Origin: Betaproteobacteria bacterium
GTDB lineage: Bacteria; Pseudomonadota; Gammaproteobacteria; Burkholderiales; SG8-41
Reading direction: 5' to 3'
Assembly (NCBI GenBank): GCA_016192835.1
Contig: JACPTJ010000058.1
Coordinates: 1 to 33,463, forward strand
DNA length: 33,463 nucleotides
The position numbers and the translations under genes are program-made. The notes under the pieces are model-generated. The model saw only the letters and a list, made by a program, of their open reading frames with translations. It searched no databases and had not been told where the DNA came from. This document shows, piece after piece, positions 1 through 7,730 of the stretch. Positions within the stretch are counted from its first letter, which is position 1. Each line of letters begins with the position of its first letter.

Positions 1-344
1 TGCACCCGCGCAATCACATCGTCGTAGCGCGCAGTCGGCCAGTCGACCCGGATGAAATTGCGGTCAGCGTAGTCACGCGCTTCCTCACGATGGCGCGCGA
101 GCCCGCAATAAGCACAGTTGGCGCGGCAGCCTTCGGGATAGGTCACCAGCAGGTTCAGGCAATGCGTGCAAGCGGTGCGGTGCATTTTGCCCGGAACCAG
201 GCCGAGCGTGATTGCCGCCGCGGTACTCATCTGCACGTATTCCGGCGAACGCATCTCGGGCGTCCTCACGTGATAGTCGGGACGATAGAAGCGGATCGGC
301 TGCGGGTCGTTCAGTAATGCACTCATGTCGTAATCCATTTTCAT
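1..344 (-). CDS. lipS2: Radical SAM lipoate synthase component, LipS2-type (N-terminal part; cut by left edge)
   Basis: Only the first 114 codons are visible. They carry a radical SAM cluster motif CxxxCxxC at C73, C77 and C80 (CRANCAYC), preceded by two extra cysteines at C59 and C62 that could ligate an auxiliary cluster. The ATG at 344 overlaps the stop of lipT (ATGA, 4 nt), which implies translational coupling. In sulfur oxidizers with sHdr, two radical SAM proteins (LipS1, LipS2) together insert the two sulfur atoms into octanoyl-LbpA to make lipoate. Finding this gene next to lipT, slpl and a second radical SAM gene supports that role. Which of the two is LipS1 and which LipS2 is assigned from my recollection of the usual gene order, not from diagnostic residues. 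In-frame ATGs at codons 3 and 7 are alternative starts. Confidence 0.72.
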   Translation of the reverse strand, partial: MKMDYDMSALLNDPQPIRFYRPDYHVRTPEMRSPEYVQMSTAAAITLGLVPGKMHRTACTHCLNLLVTYPEGCRANCAYCGLARHREEARDYADRNFIRVDWPTARYDDVIARV

Positions 345-1420
345 GCGGCCTCCGGCTCGGCAAAATATTCGGGGAAGGCAATCCAGCCGCGGCGATGCAG
401 CGCGTCCTGCCGCGCCGCCGCGGTATGCCAGTATCGATTGAGTTCGTTGCGCCGCGTGACCGCACGCGTGAGCGTTGCCTCGAACTGATCGCGCAGGTCG
501 TCTTCGAATTCGCGCAGCGCTGCGGCAGCGTGACCGCCCACATGGCCAGCAGCCGCCTGCCCGGCACGCTCTCCCGAAATGACCGCCGCCGCAATTCCGG
601 CGCCGGTGATCGGGTGGGTAAGCCCGGCCGCGTCGCCCACGAACAGCACGTTGCCGACCGCCAGCCGCTCGCGCGGGCCGCCGACCGGAATTGCGCCGCC
701 GGTGCGGTAGAAAATCTCCGTTCCGACACGGCCGGCGGCGACCAGTTGCCGGTGCAATGCATCGAGCGGCGTTTTCAGGCCGCGTTCAAAGCGCGGATCG
801 ATGCCGAGGCCGAGGTTGGCTTGCGCGCCTTTCGGAAACAGCCACGCGTAGCCGCCCGGATAGTCGCTCGACAACCAGATATCGGTCGCGTGGTGCGGGT
901 GCGTGAGCGCCACGGTGTATTGCCGTGTGTTCACGCACGCGAGCGGTTTCAGCCCCAGCTCGCGCGCAACACCGGAGTGCGGCCCGTCGGCTGCGACCAT
1001 CACCCGGTAGCGGATACTGACGTTTCCCGCCGGGGTTGCCACGCGCGCAACACCGGCTTGCCGCTCGACGCCGTGCAGCACGCTCTCCAGCATCAGCTCA
1101 GCCCCCGCCTGCTGCGCCTCGCACGCGAGTGCCCGGTCGAATGCCGCTCGGTCGACCATCAGCCCCGGGAATGGGGACGCCGTGACCGCACCCGAAGGCA
1201 ATACGCTATTCATTCCCGCGATGCGCTGCAGGAGCACGCCGGCACTTTGCGCGTGGCGAGCGAGCGGCAGCGGAATAAACTCGGCGCATTGCACCGGTTC
1301 GCCGATGATTTTTTTGCGGTCGATCGCAATCACGCTGAGCCCACGCGCCGCGGCGGCTGCGGCCGCCGCGCTGCCCGCCGGCCCGAGCCCGATTACCAGA
1401 ACGTCTGCCGTGCGAGTCAC
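341..1420 (-). CDS. lipT: FAD-dependent oxidoreductase of the geranylgeranyl-reductase type, LipT
   Basis: This 359-residue protein begins with a Rossmann dinucleotide-binding motif GLGPAG (residues 11-16), an acidic end to the second strand (AIDR), and a second FAD motif near the C-terminal half (NVLFVGDAAGLTHPITGAG). These are typical of the geranylgeranyl reductase-like flavoprotein family. In sHdr clusters such a protein is called LipT and accompanies LipS1, LipS2 and the lipoate ligase; it has been proposed to supply electrons to, or regenerate, the radical SAM steps, and its reaction is less settled than those of its partners. It overlaps slpl upstream and lipS2 downstream by 4 nt each, so the three are probably co-translated. 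No signal peptide is seen, so it is cytoplasmic. Confidence 0.78.
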   Translation of the reverse strand: MTRTADVLVIGLGPAGSAAAAAAAARGLSVIAIDRKKIIGEPVQCAEFIPLPLARHAQSAGVLLQRIAGMNSVLPSGAVTASPFPGLMVDRAAFDRALACEAQQAGAELMLESVLHGVERQAGVARVATPAGNVSIRYRVMVAADGPHSGVARELGLKPLACVNTRQYTVALTHPHHATDIWLSSDYPGGYAWLFPKGAQANLGLGIDPRFERGLKTPLDALHRQLVAAGRVGTEIFYRTGGAIPVGGPRERLAVGNVLFVGDAAGLTHPITGAGIAAAVISGERAGQAAAGHVGGHAAAALREFEDDLRDQFEATLTRAVTRRNELNRYWHTAAARQDALHRRGWIAFPEYFAEPEAA

Positions 1421-2496
1421 GTGCGGCTCGAAGCCACGATCGGCTGCTGGACGGCGAGCCGTATCACCGCGATGAAATCGTCCGGTGTCAGCGCCAGCAT
1501 GTCGACGTCACGCCCGGTGAAGAATACGCGCACGTTGTGCTCCATGCGCTCGACCGAAGTGTCGCGCAATGCGGCCTCGAGGTCCGCGATCGTGCGCCGC
1601 GGGCTGACGAAAATATCGCCACTGAACCCTACCTGCCTGATGCGATGCGTGAGGCGGTCGTAAGTGAGGCTGGCACGCAGCATGCCGCCCGCGAACTTCT
1701 GCACGGACTCGTAGAGCGGCATGTCGGAGGCCGGCCTGCGCACGAGGTCGATCCAGTCGGGGGTGTCGATTTCGGCGAGCGCCACCTGGTAGCGCGCATG
1801 CTCGGTCAACGTCAGATCGCCCGCCTGGAATTCGACGTCGAATTCGCTTTCGAATGCCTCAGTCAGATTGCGCTTGATGAGATCGGGGTCCGGGCGCCGG
1901 CCCAGCAGGTCCGTGAGGTTCGCGACGCGCTCGCGCGCGGACGCAATCGCCTTGTCGGAAAGTTTCTCGGCAGGAATGCGCAGCACGCGCAGCATCTTCT
2001 CGACGTCGAAGTCGATCAGCAACGTTCCCTGATACAGCAGCGCCTCGCCGTCGAACGCTCCTCCGGTGCCGGAGATTTTTCGGCCATCGACCTCGATGTC
2101 GTTGCGCGGGCGGTAGCGTGCGTCGACGCCGAGCGCGCTGATCGCGGTCGCCGCGGCGTGGCAGATGCGCCTCGCGATTGCCTGCATGTCGGAAGTGCCG
2201 ACGTCGCGCCGGTGCAGATAAAGCTCCCAGCCGAGTTGCGCCGGGTCGAAATAAATCGCGCCGCCGCCGGTAATGCGGCGCTGGATCGCGATGCCGTTCG
2301 CCTTGCAGTAGTCGAGATTGAACTCCTGCTCGGCGCTCTGGTGATAGCCGAGCAACGCGCTCGGCGCAAACCGCAGGAACCGCAGCGTGCTCGGAATTTC
2401 CTCGGCCTGGCGCGCCTCGAGCAGGGCGCGATTGAGCGCGATGTTCTGCGCCGCAGGGCGCAGCCCGGTATCGATAACCCGCCACATTTCGCTCAT
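1417..2496 (-). CDS. slpl: Lipoate/octanoate-protein ligase dedicated to LbpA, sLpl(AB)
   Basis: The 359-residue protein is a lipoate-protein ligase of the biotin/lipoate ligase fold. It has the RRITGGGAIYF substrate-loop signature near residue 75, and a DGRKISGTGG motif carrying the conserved lysine that contacts the lipoyl-adenylate. The length is enough for the catalytic LplA domain plus the C-terminal accessory LplB domain on one chain. It would activate octanoate or lipoate with ATP and transfer it to the LbpA lysine. The open frame extends upstream to 2583, but I chose the ATG at 2496 because GGGAG sits 7 nt before it and because the longer version would overlap lipS1 by 41 nt. Its end overlaps lipT by 4 nt. 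Confidence 0.85.
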   Translation of the reverse strand: MSEMWRVIDTGLRPAAQNIALNRALLEARQAEEIPSTLRFLRFAPSALLGYHQSAEQEFNLDYCKANGIAIQRRITGGGAIYFDPAQLGWELYLHRRDVGTSDMQAIARRICHAAATAISALGVDARYRPRNDIEVDGRKISGTGGAFDGEALLYQGTLLIDFDVEKMLRVLRIPAEKLSDKAIASARERVANLTDLLGRRPDPDLIKRNLTEAFESEFDVEFQAGDLTLTEHARYQVALAEIDTPDWIDLVRRPASDMPLYESVQKFAGGMLRASLTYDRLTHRIRQVGFSGDIFVSPRRTIADLEAALRDTSVERMEHNVRVFFTGRDVDMLALTPDDFIAVIRLAVQQPIVASSRT

Positions 2497-2542
2497 ATGT
2501 CGCTCCCATGGGTAGCCGTCGGCCGGTTGCATGCCCGCCCGG

Positions 2543-3682
2543 CTAGGCGCGAACCACCACCGGAATTCGTGATAGTGCGGCATGCGGCCGGCGCCGGCTG
2601 CGCTCGCGTTCGATGACGTGCTGCACGTCGATCGCGATGCCGCTCTCCGTACTGTCGAGAGCCAGCACTTCGTCGCCGAGCGCGATCGAGCAACACGCAG
2701 GAGTCACTCGCACTTCGCGCCCGAGCCGGGCTGCGAGCTCGACCATGCCGTCGGCCGGATGCGCGATGCCGTTCAGCCCCGCCATCACTGCGTAGGCGTC
2801 AATTTGCGCCTTCACTGTCCCAGCGGGCCGCGCGCACCCGAGCAGCAGCGGAATGTCCGGCAGCGCGCCGCGTGCATCGAGCAGCAATCGTCCGACCTCG
2901 TGCGGGTCGGGTGTCGCGTAAGGCCGGAGCGCCGGCGCGTAGAACGGCATCACCACCACCAGCACCAGCGCCGCAGGCCTATGGCGCCTGACGATTTCGA
3001 GCGCGTTCCACTCGCCGAGCAGTTTTCCATAGTGCAGCCCGATCACGATATGGGGCACGACCTTGAGCGTAGTCGCAGTGAGGCACGCGAGCGAACGCTC
3101 GAAGTCCGCCACCCCCCGGCGCAGATGATAGACCTGCGAGATCGTGTCCTGGCTGCCGATCACGTCCATCATCGCGGCATCGATGCCGCATGCCTCCATG
3201 CGCAGCGCGATATCGCGATCGACGAGCGCGGTGTGCAGCGCGATCCTGAACGCCGGGAACGCTTGCTTGATGCGGCGCAGCGTCGGATAAAACGCGTCGT
3301 ATTCGACTTCGTTGCGCCGGTTGGAGCCACCGGAAAGCAGCATGCCGCGCGCGCCGCGCTCGATTTCGCCATTGACGACACGCCACAGCTCGTCAGGCGT
3401 GCGCGCGGGAATCATCGGCTCGAGGATCTTGGCTTTGCAATGATCGCACTGCAACTGGCAGTCGCCGCCGGTGATCGATACTGCCGGCCACGCGCTTTTA
3501 CCGCAACCGGTGAGCTCGGAGGTCGAGTAAGCCTTGAAGGTGGGCGTATAGAAATTGATCCGGCCGGCGTGTCCGCCGCGCAGCGCACGGTGGCGCCGCT
3601 GCATCTCGCCAGTCAGCGCGATATCGAGCGCCACGTCCTCCAGCGGCGCGACTTGCGCGGCGACTTCACCCCAGGAATTCAT
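2543..3682 (-). CDS. lipS1: Radical SAM lipoate synthase component, LipS1-type
   Basis: The 379-residue protein has the radical SAM cluster motif CxxxCxxC at C75, C79 and C82 (GGDCQLQCDHCKAK) and a downstream LLSGGS motif typical of the SAM-binding barrel. It resembles the biotin-synthase-like radical SAM proteins that act in pairs as lipoyl synthases (LipS1/LipS2) in archaea and in sHdr-containing sulfur oxidizers. Together with the partner at the left edge it would add sulfur at C6 and C8 of octanoyl-LbpA. The LipS1 label, rather than LipS2, rests on gene order only. The ATG at 3682 lacks a strong ribosome-binding site, so the start could be slightly off. It lies 72 nt after lbpA and 46 nt before slpl. 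Confidence 0.75.
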   Translation of the reverse strand: MNSWGEVAAQVAPLEDVALDIALTGEMQRRHRALRGGHAGRINFYTPTFKAYSTSELTGCGKSAWPAVSITGGDCQLQCDHCKAKILEPMIPARTPDELWRVVNGEIERGARGMLLSGGSNRRNEVEYDAFYPTLRRIKQAFPAFRIALHTALVDRDIALRMEACGIDAAMMDVIGSQDTISQVYHLRRGVADFERSLACLTATTLKVVPHIVIGLHYGKLLGEWNALEIVRRHRPAALVLVVVMPFYAPALRPYATPDPHEVGRLLLDARGALPDIPLLLGCARPAGTVKAQIDAYAVMAGLNGIAHPADGMVELAARLGREVRVTPACCSIALGDEVLALDSTESGIAIDVQHVIERERSRRRPHAALSRIPVVVRA

Positions 3683-3754
3683 GGGTGCCGCACCATTGAT
3701 GAACTCGCGGCCTCCACGGCGTTCCCGAATCAGGGCGAGGACGCGCCAGACGGC

Positions 3755-4198
3755 TCACGATTGACAGCCGGCGAAACCTTCGGCCGTCATTTTCGTCTCG
3801 AAGGCGCTGGCAGCCGCGCCGCCAGTGACGAGTGTGGCCGAATCGCTATCCCAATTGGCCGGCTTCAACCGGATCATCCAGCCTGAACCGTAGGGGTCGG
3901 AATTGATGGTGGACGGCGCTGCCGCGAGCGCTTCGTTGATCGCGACCACCTCGCCCGCGACCGGGGACTTGACCGGCCCCACCCATTTGCCCGATTCGAC
4001 GGTGACCGCCGACTTGTTGAGCTCGATCGATCTGCCGACCTTCTTCGGCGTGCACGACACGATCTGGCCGGCAAGCGCGGCGGCGTAGGCAGTCATGCCG
4101 ATCACCACGTTGCCGTCGCCTTCGCGCCGCGCCCATACGTTGGTTTCGACGTTGTAATAGAGATCGTCCGGAAAATTGCAGCCTTTGACTGAAGCCAT
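3755..4198 (-). CDS. lbpA: Lipoate-binding protein LbpA (copy 2 in transcription order)
   Basis: A 147-residue GcvH-like single-domain protein. The lipoylation site is K71 in VESGKWVGP, on the tip of the expected beta-hairpin. The N-terminus (KGCNFPDDLYYN...VWAR) is characteristic of the LbpA branch that works with sHdr rather than of glycine cleavage H protein, and no gcvT or gcvP is nearby. The covalently bound lipoate is the proposed carrier or redox partner of sHdr during sulfane sulfur oxidation in the cytoplasm. AAGGGAG precedes the ATG at a good spacing, supporting the start. It is followed by the lipoate assembly genes that should modify it. A paralogue lies two genes upstream at 4609-5055. 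Confidence 0.9.
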   Translation of the reverse strand: MASVKGCNFPDDLYYNVETNVWARREGDGNVVIGMTAYAAALAGQIVSCTPKKVGRSIELNKSAVTVESGKWVGPVKSPVAGEVVAINEALAAAPSTINSDPYGSGWMIRLKPANWDSDSATLVTGGAAASAFETKMTAEGFAGCQS

Positions 4199-4213
4199 GA
4201 TTCTCCCTTCCCA

Positions 4214-4609
4214 CTAGAAAAAAAGCGCCTTGTCGCAGCTCAGGATCAGGTCCGCGAGCGCACCGCCACTCGATATCTCGTCCACCTCGGGTATCACGTT
4301 CGTGACTTCGATGTCGTAGCCGGGCAACGCCGGCCGGCACAGATGGAACGTGGCTCCCGCCGCTTTCGCGTCGCGCATGAACTCGATTATTTTCTTCCCC
4401 CCATCCAGTGCAGTCAATTTGTCGGGCACGCCCTGCTGGCAGAGCTTCACGCCCTCCATGGTGAAGAAAACCCTGACTTCGGCATCCATCGAAGCCAGCA
4501 GCGCCGCCATGAAAAATGGCGTCGCGCAACGCTGCGGCGTCGACGGTCCGCTGGTCATGACTATGACCACCGACTTCGCTTCGTTGTCGAGATAGTGTTG
4601 CTCAGCCAT
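4214..4609 (-). CDS. dsrE: DsrE-family sulfurtransferase, DsrE3A-like
   Basis: A 131-residue DsrE/F-fold protein starting MAEQHYLDNEAKSVVIVMTSG. It has four cysteines (in QRCATP, VKLCQQG, FHLCRPA and ILSCDK), any of which could carry a persulfide. DsrE3A proteins are encoded with tusA and shdr and pass sulfane sulfur in the cytoplasm toward the sHdr complex. The A-type subgroup is inferred from context. The ATG at 4609 shares one base with the stop of the preceding lbpA (TGATG), which decides this start over a longer in-frame reading to 4660. It lies between two lbpA genes, an intimate placement that fits sulfur transfer near LbpA. Confidence 0.83.
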   Translation of the reverse strand: MAEQHYLDNEAKSVVIVMTSGPSTPQRCATPFFMAALLASMDAEVRVFFTMEGVKLCQQGVPDKLTALDGGKKIIEFMRDAKAAGATFHLCRPALPGYDIEVTNVIPEVDEISSGGALADLILSCDKALFF

Positions 4610-5055
4610 CAGACTGCCTGTCGTTTGCAGTGGATGTCTTCGTTGCGGACACGGGTGCAATAGCCGTCGCGTGCCGGCTCGCCGGTGACCAGGCCGGCAA
4701 GCGCCTGCTCAAGGGCTGCCACCGGCCTGATGCGCGCGATCCACGCCTCATAAGGATGCTGATTGAGCAGCGCCGGGTTGTCGAGCACTTCAGGGTTGGC
4801 CGCATCGATGGTGCAGTCGAACGGGTTGGGGACCGGGCCCGCCCATTTGCCGCTTTCGATCGTCGCCACCGGTTTGCCGGCCGGCCGCGGCGTACCCGGC
4901 CGCCGCACCCGCACGTGCAGGATCCTGCCGGCGATCGTCTGTGAAATGTCGGTCATGCCGATTGCGAGCGTGCCGTCGTCCTCGATGCGCGCCCAGATCT
5001 GGAATTCCGGGTCGTAATACAACTCGGGACGGAACTCGCAGCCATTGCATTGCAT
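4609..5055 (-). CDS. lbpA: Lipoate-binding protein LbpA (copy 1 in transcription order)
   Basis: A 148-residue GcvH-like protein with lipoylation lysine K70 in IESGKWAGP. It shares the LbpA N-terminal pattern with the copy at 3755 (GCEFRPELYYD...WAR) but differs widely elsewhere: it has MQCNGC at the start, an Arg/Pro-rich loop before the lysine (RRPGTPRPAG), and a longer C-terminal tail. It starts 7 nt after shdrB2 and ends in a 1-nt overlap with dsrE. Both copies keep the lysine and the flanking glutamate and glycine, so both should be lipoylated. The divergence suggests two functional types rather than a recent duplication. Confidence 0.88.
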   Translation of the reverse strand: MQCNGCEFRPELYYDPEFQIWARIEDDGTLAIGMTDISQTIAGRILHVRVRRPGTPRPAGKPVATIESGKWAGPVPNPFDCTIDAANPEVLDNPALLNQHPYEAWIARIRPVAALEQALAGLVTGEPARDGYCTRVRNEDIHCKRQAV

Positions 5056-5062
5056 TGGCGGC

Positions 5063-5974
5063 TCAGATCACGCCCTTTGCGTGCAGCAAATCGAGCGAAT
5101 CGCTGATGTTTTCGTGGATGGCCAGCTTGCGCGCCGACAATCCCAACGCAAGGCCGAGCAACTGCGTGAAATACAGGACCTTGACGCCGGTTTTGATGCC
5201 GAACTGGGTCTCGGCACGAATCTGGTGCATTTCAAGACCCGAATGGCAGGTCGGGCATTCAGTCGCGATCACCTCGGCGCCCGCTTCCTCCGCCGCCTGC
5301 AACAGATTGAGCACGAGTCGGGTCGAGGTATCGGAATCCGACAGGGTATGGGCGCCGCCGCAGCACGCGGTCTTCAGGGGAAAGTCGACATTGACTGCGC
5401 CGGCCGCCGCCAGCAGGTCGTCCATGAAATGCGGCTTGTACGACGACTCCGAACCCGGTCCCTGATCCTTTTCCGGAAAAATCTGGCGCGGCCGCGTATA
5501 CATGCAGCCGTAGTAGTTGGCGATCCTGATGCCGTTCAGGTTTTTCCTGATGCGCTGCTTGATGCCGTCGGCACCGATTTCCTCGATCAGCCATTCGAGC
5601 AGATGGATGGTGCGCACGTCGCCCCGATAAACCGGATCGCCGGCTTTCCTGGCGAGATCCTGCACCGTCTGCATGGCCTCGGCCGAGGTCGCGCATTCAT
5701 ATTCGGCTTTCTTCAGGTTGTGATAGCAGCCGTTGCACGGCGCCATCACGGTGTCGAAGCCCATTTTTTCGGACGCGATCGCCAGGTTGCGCGCCGACAT
5801 GTAGGTCTGCAGCATCGGGTGAACATTCTTCACTTCCATCGCGCCGCAGCAGTTCCAGTCCTGCAGATTCACCATCTCCAGGTTGAGCTCTTTCACCAGC
5901 GCGCGCGTCGAGCGGTCGTAGGGACCGCCCGAGCCTTCGAGCGCGCAGCCCGGGTAATATGCAACTTTAGCCAC
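5063..5974 (-). CDS. shdrB2: sHdrB2, heterodisulfide reductase subunit B-like
   Basis: A 303-residue HdrB-like protein with two CCG domains. Domain 1 has C10, C42-C43-G and C80/C83 (CNGC). Domain 2 has C156, C203-C204-G-G and C239/C242 (CPTC). In HdrB these bind non-cubane [4Fe-4S] clusters that do disulfide chemistry. In the sHdr complex this subunit is proposed to act on the lipoyl or thiol-bound sulfur. The start is GTG at 5974, preceded by GAAGGA. It sits 29 nt after shdrC2 and is followed directly by lbpA, its likely redox partner. Confidence 0.92.
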   Translation of the reverse strand: MAKVAYYPGCALEGSGGPYDRSTRALVKELNLEMVNLQDWNCCGAMEVKNVHPMLQTYMSARNLAIASEKMGFDTVMAPCNGCYHNLKKAEYECATSAEAMQTVQDLARKAGDPVYRGDVRTIHLLEWLIEEIGADGIKQRIRKNLNGIRIANYYGCMYTRPRQIFPEKDQGPGSESSYKPHFMDDLLAAAGAVNVDFPLKTACCGGAHTLSDSDTSTRLVLNLLQAAEEAGAEVIATECPTCHSGLEMHQIRAETQFGIKTGVKVLYFTQLLGLALGLSARKLAIHENISDSLDLLHAKGVI

Positions 5975-6003
5975 TTCGCATCCTTCGTTAAACGTTCACT
6001 CAT

Positions 6004-6774
6004 TCACCGGCGCGCGAGCGCCTTCTGCTCTTCGACGTACTGCCGCAGCACGTCACCGGTGCGTCCCCACGCCTTGGTGCGCGGCTTGATGATCATTGCC
6101 CAGCCCATCCTGAGTGGACCGAGTATCGGCAACCGCGCGAGAAACGCGCCGACGCGGCCCTCGCGCAGCAGCGGCAGATTGTTCATGCGCGCGATCATGA
6201 TGCCGAGCCAGCCCTTCCTGAGCAGCTCGACGAGGTCCTGCTGGGTCTGCCTGAGGAAATTCATGATGACTTCGGTATCCTCGATGCGGCCGCGCTCGAG
6301 GCACTGGCGTGTGAACTCCTCGTCGAACCGGGTCGAGTTGGATTTTGGCACATGGCCTTCGTCCTCCAGCCAGTGCTGCAGCGCTTTCATCACGCCCTCG
6401 GGGCGCACGTCCTTCGGGCAGATGTTGGTGCACTGGTTGCACGACACGCATTGCCAGATGATGTCCTTGTCCTTGAGCAGCTCCTCTTTCAGGCCGATAT
6501 TGACGAGATAGATCCAGTAGCGCGGATTGAAGTCAGCGTTGAGCGCGTAGACCGTGCACGAATTGGTGCACGAGCCGCACTGCCAGCAGCGGTGCACGTT
6601 CTCGCCGCCGCCGTAGCTCTGTATCGTCTTGCAGAAGTCCCCGTCGTAATCGCTGACGTAACGCGGCTTGAGCATCGTGTTCCAGTGCCCCGACACGTCG
6701 ACGCCGTCCATGACCAGCTTGTCGGTGGTCATCAGGTCTTCGGGTGCGATCAGCGATTTCTCGTGGATAGGCAT
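6004..6774 (-). CDS. shdrC2: sHdrC2, heterodisulfide reductase subunit C-like ferredoxin protein
   Basis: The 256-residue protein has two classical [4Fe-4S] motifs: CWQCGSCTNSC at C63-C73 and CVSCNQCTNICP at C109-C119. This matches HdrC-like electron-transfer subunits. It would wire electrons between sHdrA and sHdrB2. The long C-terminal segment (residues 150-256) is basic with hydrophobic stretches around ARLPILGPLRMGWAMIIK, but it has no convincing transmembrane helix. The start is not firmly fixed: the ATG at 6774 has only a short GAG close to it, and codon 15 (ATG at 6732) is an alternative. Confidence 0.92.
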   Translation of the reverse strand: MPIHEKSLIAPEDLMTTDKLVMDGVDVSGHWNTMLKPRYVSDYDGDFCKTIQSYGGGENVHRCWQCGSCTNSCTVYALNADFNPRYWIYLVNIGLKEELLKDKDIIWQCVSCNQCTNICPKDVRPEGVMKALQHWLEDEGHVPKSNSTRFDEEFTRQCLERGRIEDTEVIMNFLRQTQQDLVELLRKGWLGIMIARMNNLPLLREGRVGAFLARLPILGPLRMGWAMIIKPRTKAWGRTGDVLRQYVEEQKALARR

Positions 6775-6809
6775 ATCTCAAATTCTGGTTAGCCGCCAAG
6801 GCAATGCAG

Positions 6810-7700
6810 TTATTGAACGCTGACTCCCGAACCCTGAATCCTGTCCTTCTTGACGCGGCTTGCGCCGGTGCGGCGCGCGCGATCGATGCCGAGCAGCTTG
6901 GCGAGCTGCTCGCCCGGCGTGGTGCCGCGCCCGAAATCCGCGCCGAGGTTGCCTTCGGCGACCGAGCGCAGGTAGTTCGTATAGGCCTGCGCGAGCATCA
7001 GATCGATCCACAGCGGCAGGTCGCGGTAAATGCCTTCCGTGCGCAGCTGATCGGCAATCCAGACGCGCGCGCCCTCGAACATTTCGGGCGCATTGGTCAG
7101 CGGAATTTCCTGCATCGAGTCGTTGCCGCGGATGAATTCGCGCAGCGCGCCGCTTTGCGTCGACTGGTCCCACACCCAGCGCGTCATCAGCGGAAACTGG
7201 TCAGGATCGCTGAAATGCAGCAGCTCGGCGGCGAAATCCCACGCCGCGCGCCGCAACTTGCTGGCGGCCTTGATACTCGCGCGATCCATGCCCGCAGTTC
7301 CGGGCATCGCATCGACGAACGCCTGCAGGCGTGCTGCGACCGGCAGCGCGTCGTGCCGGAGATGGGCGAGCGCCTCCCGGATTTTCGCGGCGCCGGCGGA
7401 TTCCAGCGCCGGATAAAGCCGGCGCCGCGCGGTGAAAACCGGGTCGAGCAACGACTCGATTTCGCTCAAGCTGGCGGCTGCCCGCGCCCGCTCGAATGTT
7501 GCGACGATCGCGTGCTGCTTCGCCTGCAGCCGTTCGATCAGCGCCGCGATGCCGCCATCGCCTCCGGATTGTTCCAGCAGTTGATCGAAGTGGTATTTGA
7601 AAATCTGGCTGTCGAGCGCGACCGGCAGCGGCAGCGGCACGATCGTATCAGTCGCCACTGGCAGCGTTTGGGCAAGTGGCTTTGGCTTGAACCACAGCAT
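6810..7700 (-). CDS. shdrH: sHdr-associated conserved protein (sHdrH) of unknown function
   Basis: A 296-residue soluble, mostly helical protein with no recognised catalytic motif and no cysteine. Its position between shdrA and shdrC2 is that of the conserved hypothetical gene in sHdr clusters (C1-B1-A-H-C2-B2), and this synteny is the basis for the name. The sequence contains TTPGEQLAKLLGIDRA near the end. The last residues (DRIQGSGVSVQ) look low in complexity and are encoded by a CAGGATTCAGGG-type stretch that may be intergenic repeat DNA read in frame. It lies 30 nt after shdrA and 35 nt before shdrC2. A structural or assembly role for the complex is possible but not shown by the sequence. 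Confidence 0.75.
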   Translation of the reverse strand: MLWFKPKPLAQTLPVATDTIVPLPLPVALDSQIFKYHFDQLLEQSGGDGGIAALIERLQAKQHAIVATFERARAAASLSEIESLLDPVFTARRRLYPALESAGAAKIREALAHLRHDALPVAARLQAFVDAMPGTAGMDRASIKAASKLRRAAWDFAAELLHFSDPDQFPLMTRWVWDQSTQSGALREFIRGNDSMQEIPLTNAPEMFEGARVWIADQLRTEGIYRDLPLWIDLMLAQAYTNYLRSVAEGNLGADFGRGTTPGEQLAKLLGIDRARRTGASRVKKDRIQGSGVSVQ

Positions 7701-7730
7701 GGTCGCGCTCGTCAGGAAACAATCTGCCGC

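Noticed and set aside
6800-6850. Possible repeat-derived tail on sHdrH as a separate mobile element
   Set aside because: The CAGGATTCAGGG-type stretch is short, single in the window and has no inverted ends; it is mentioned only as an oddity of the shdrH C-terminus.
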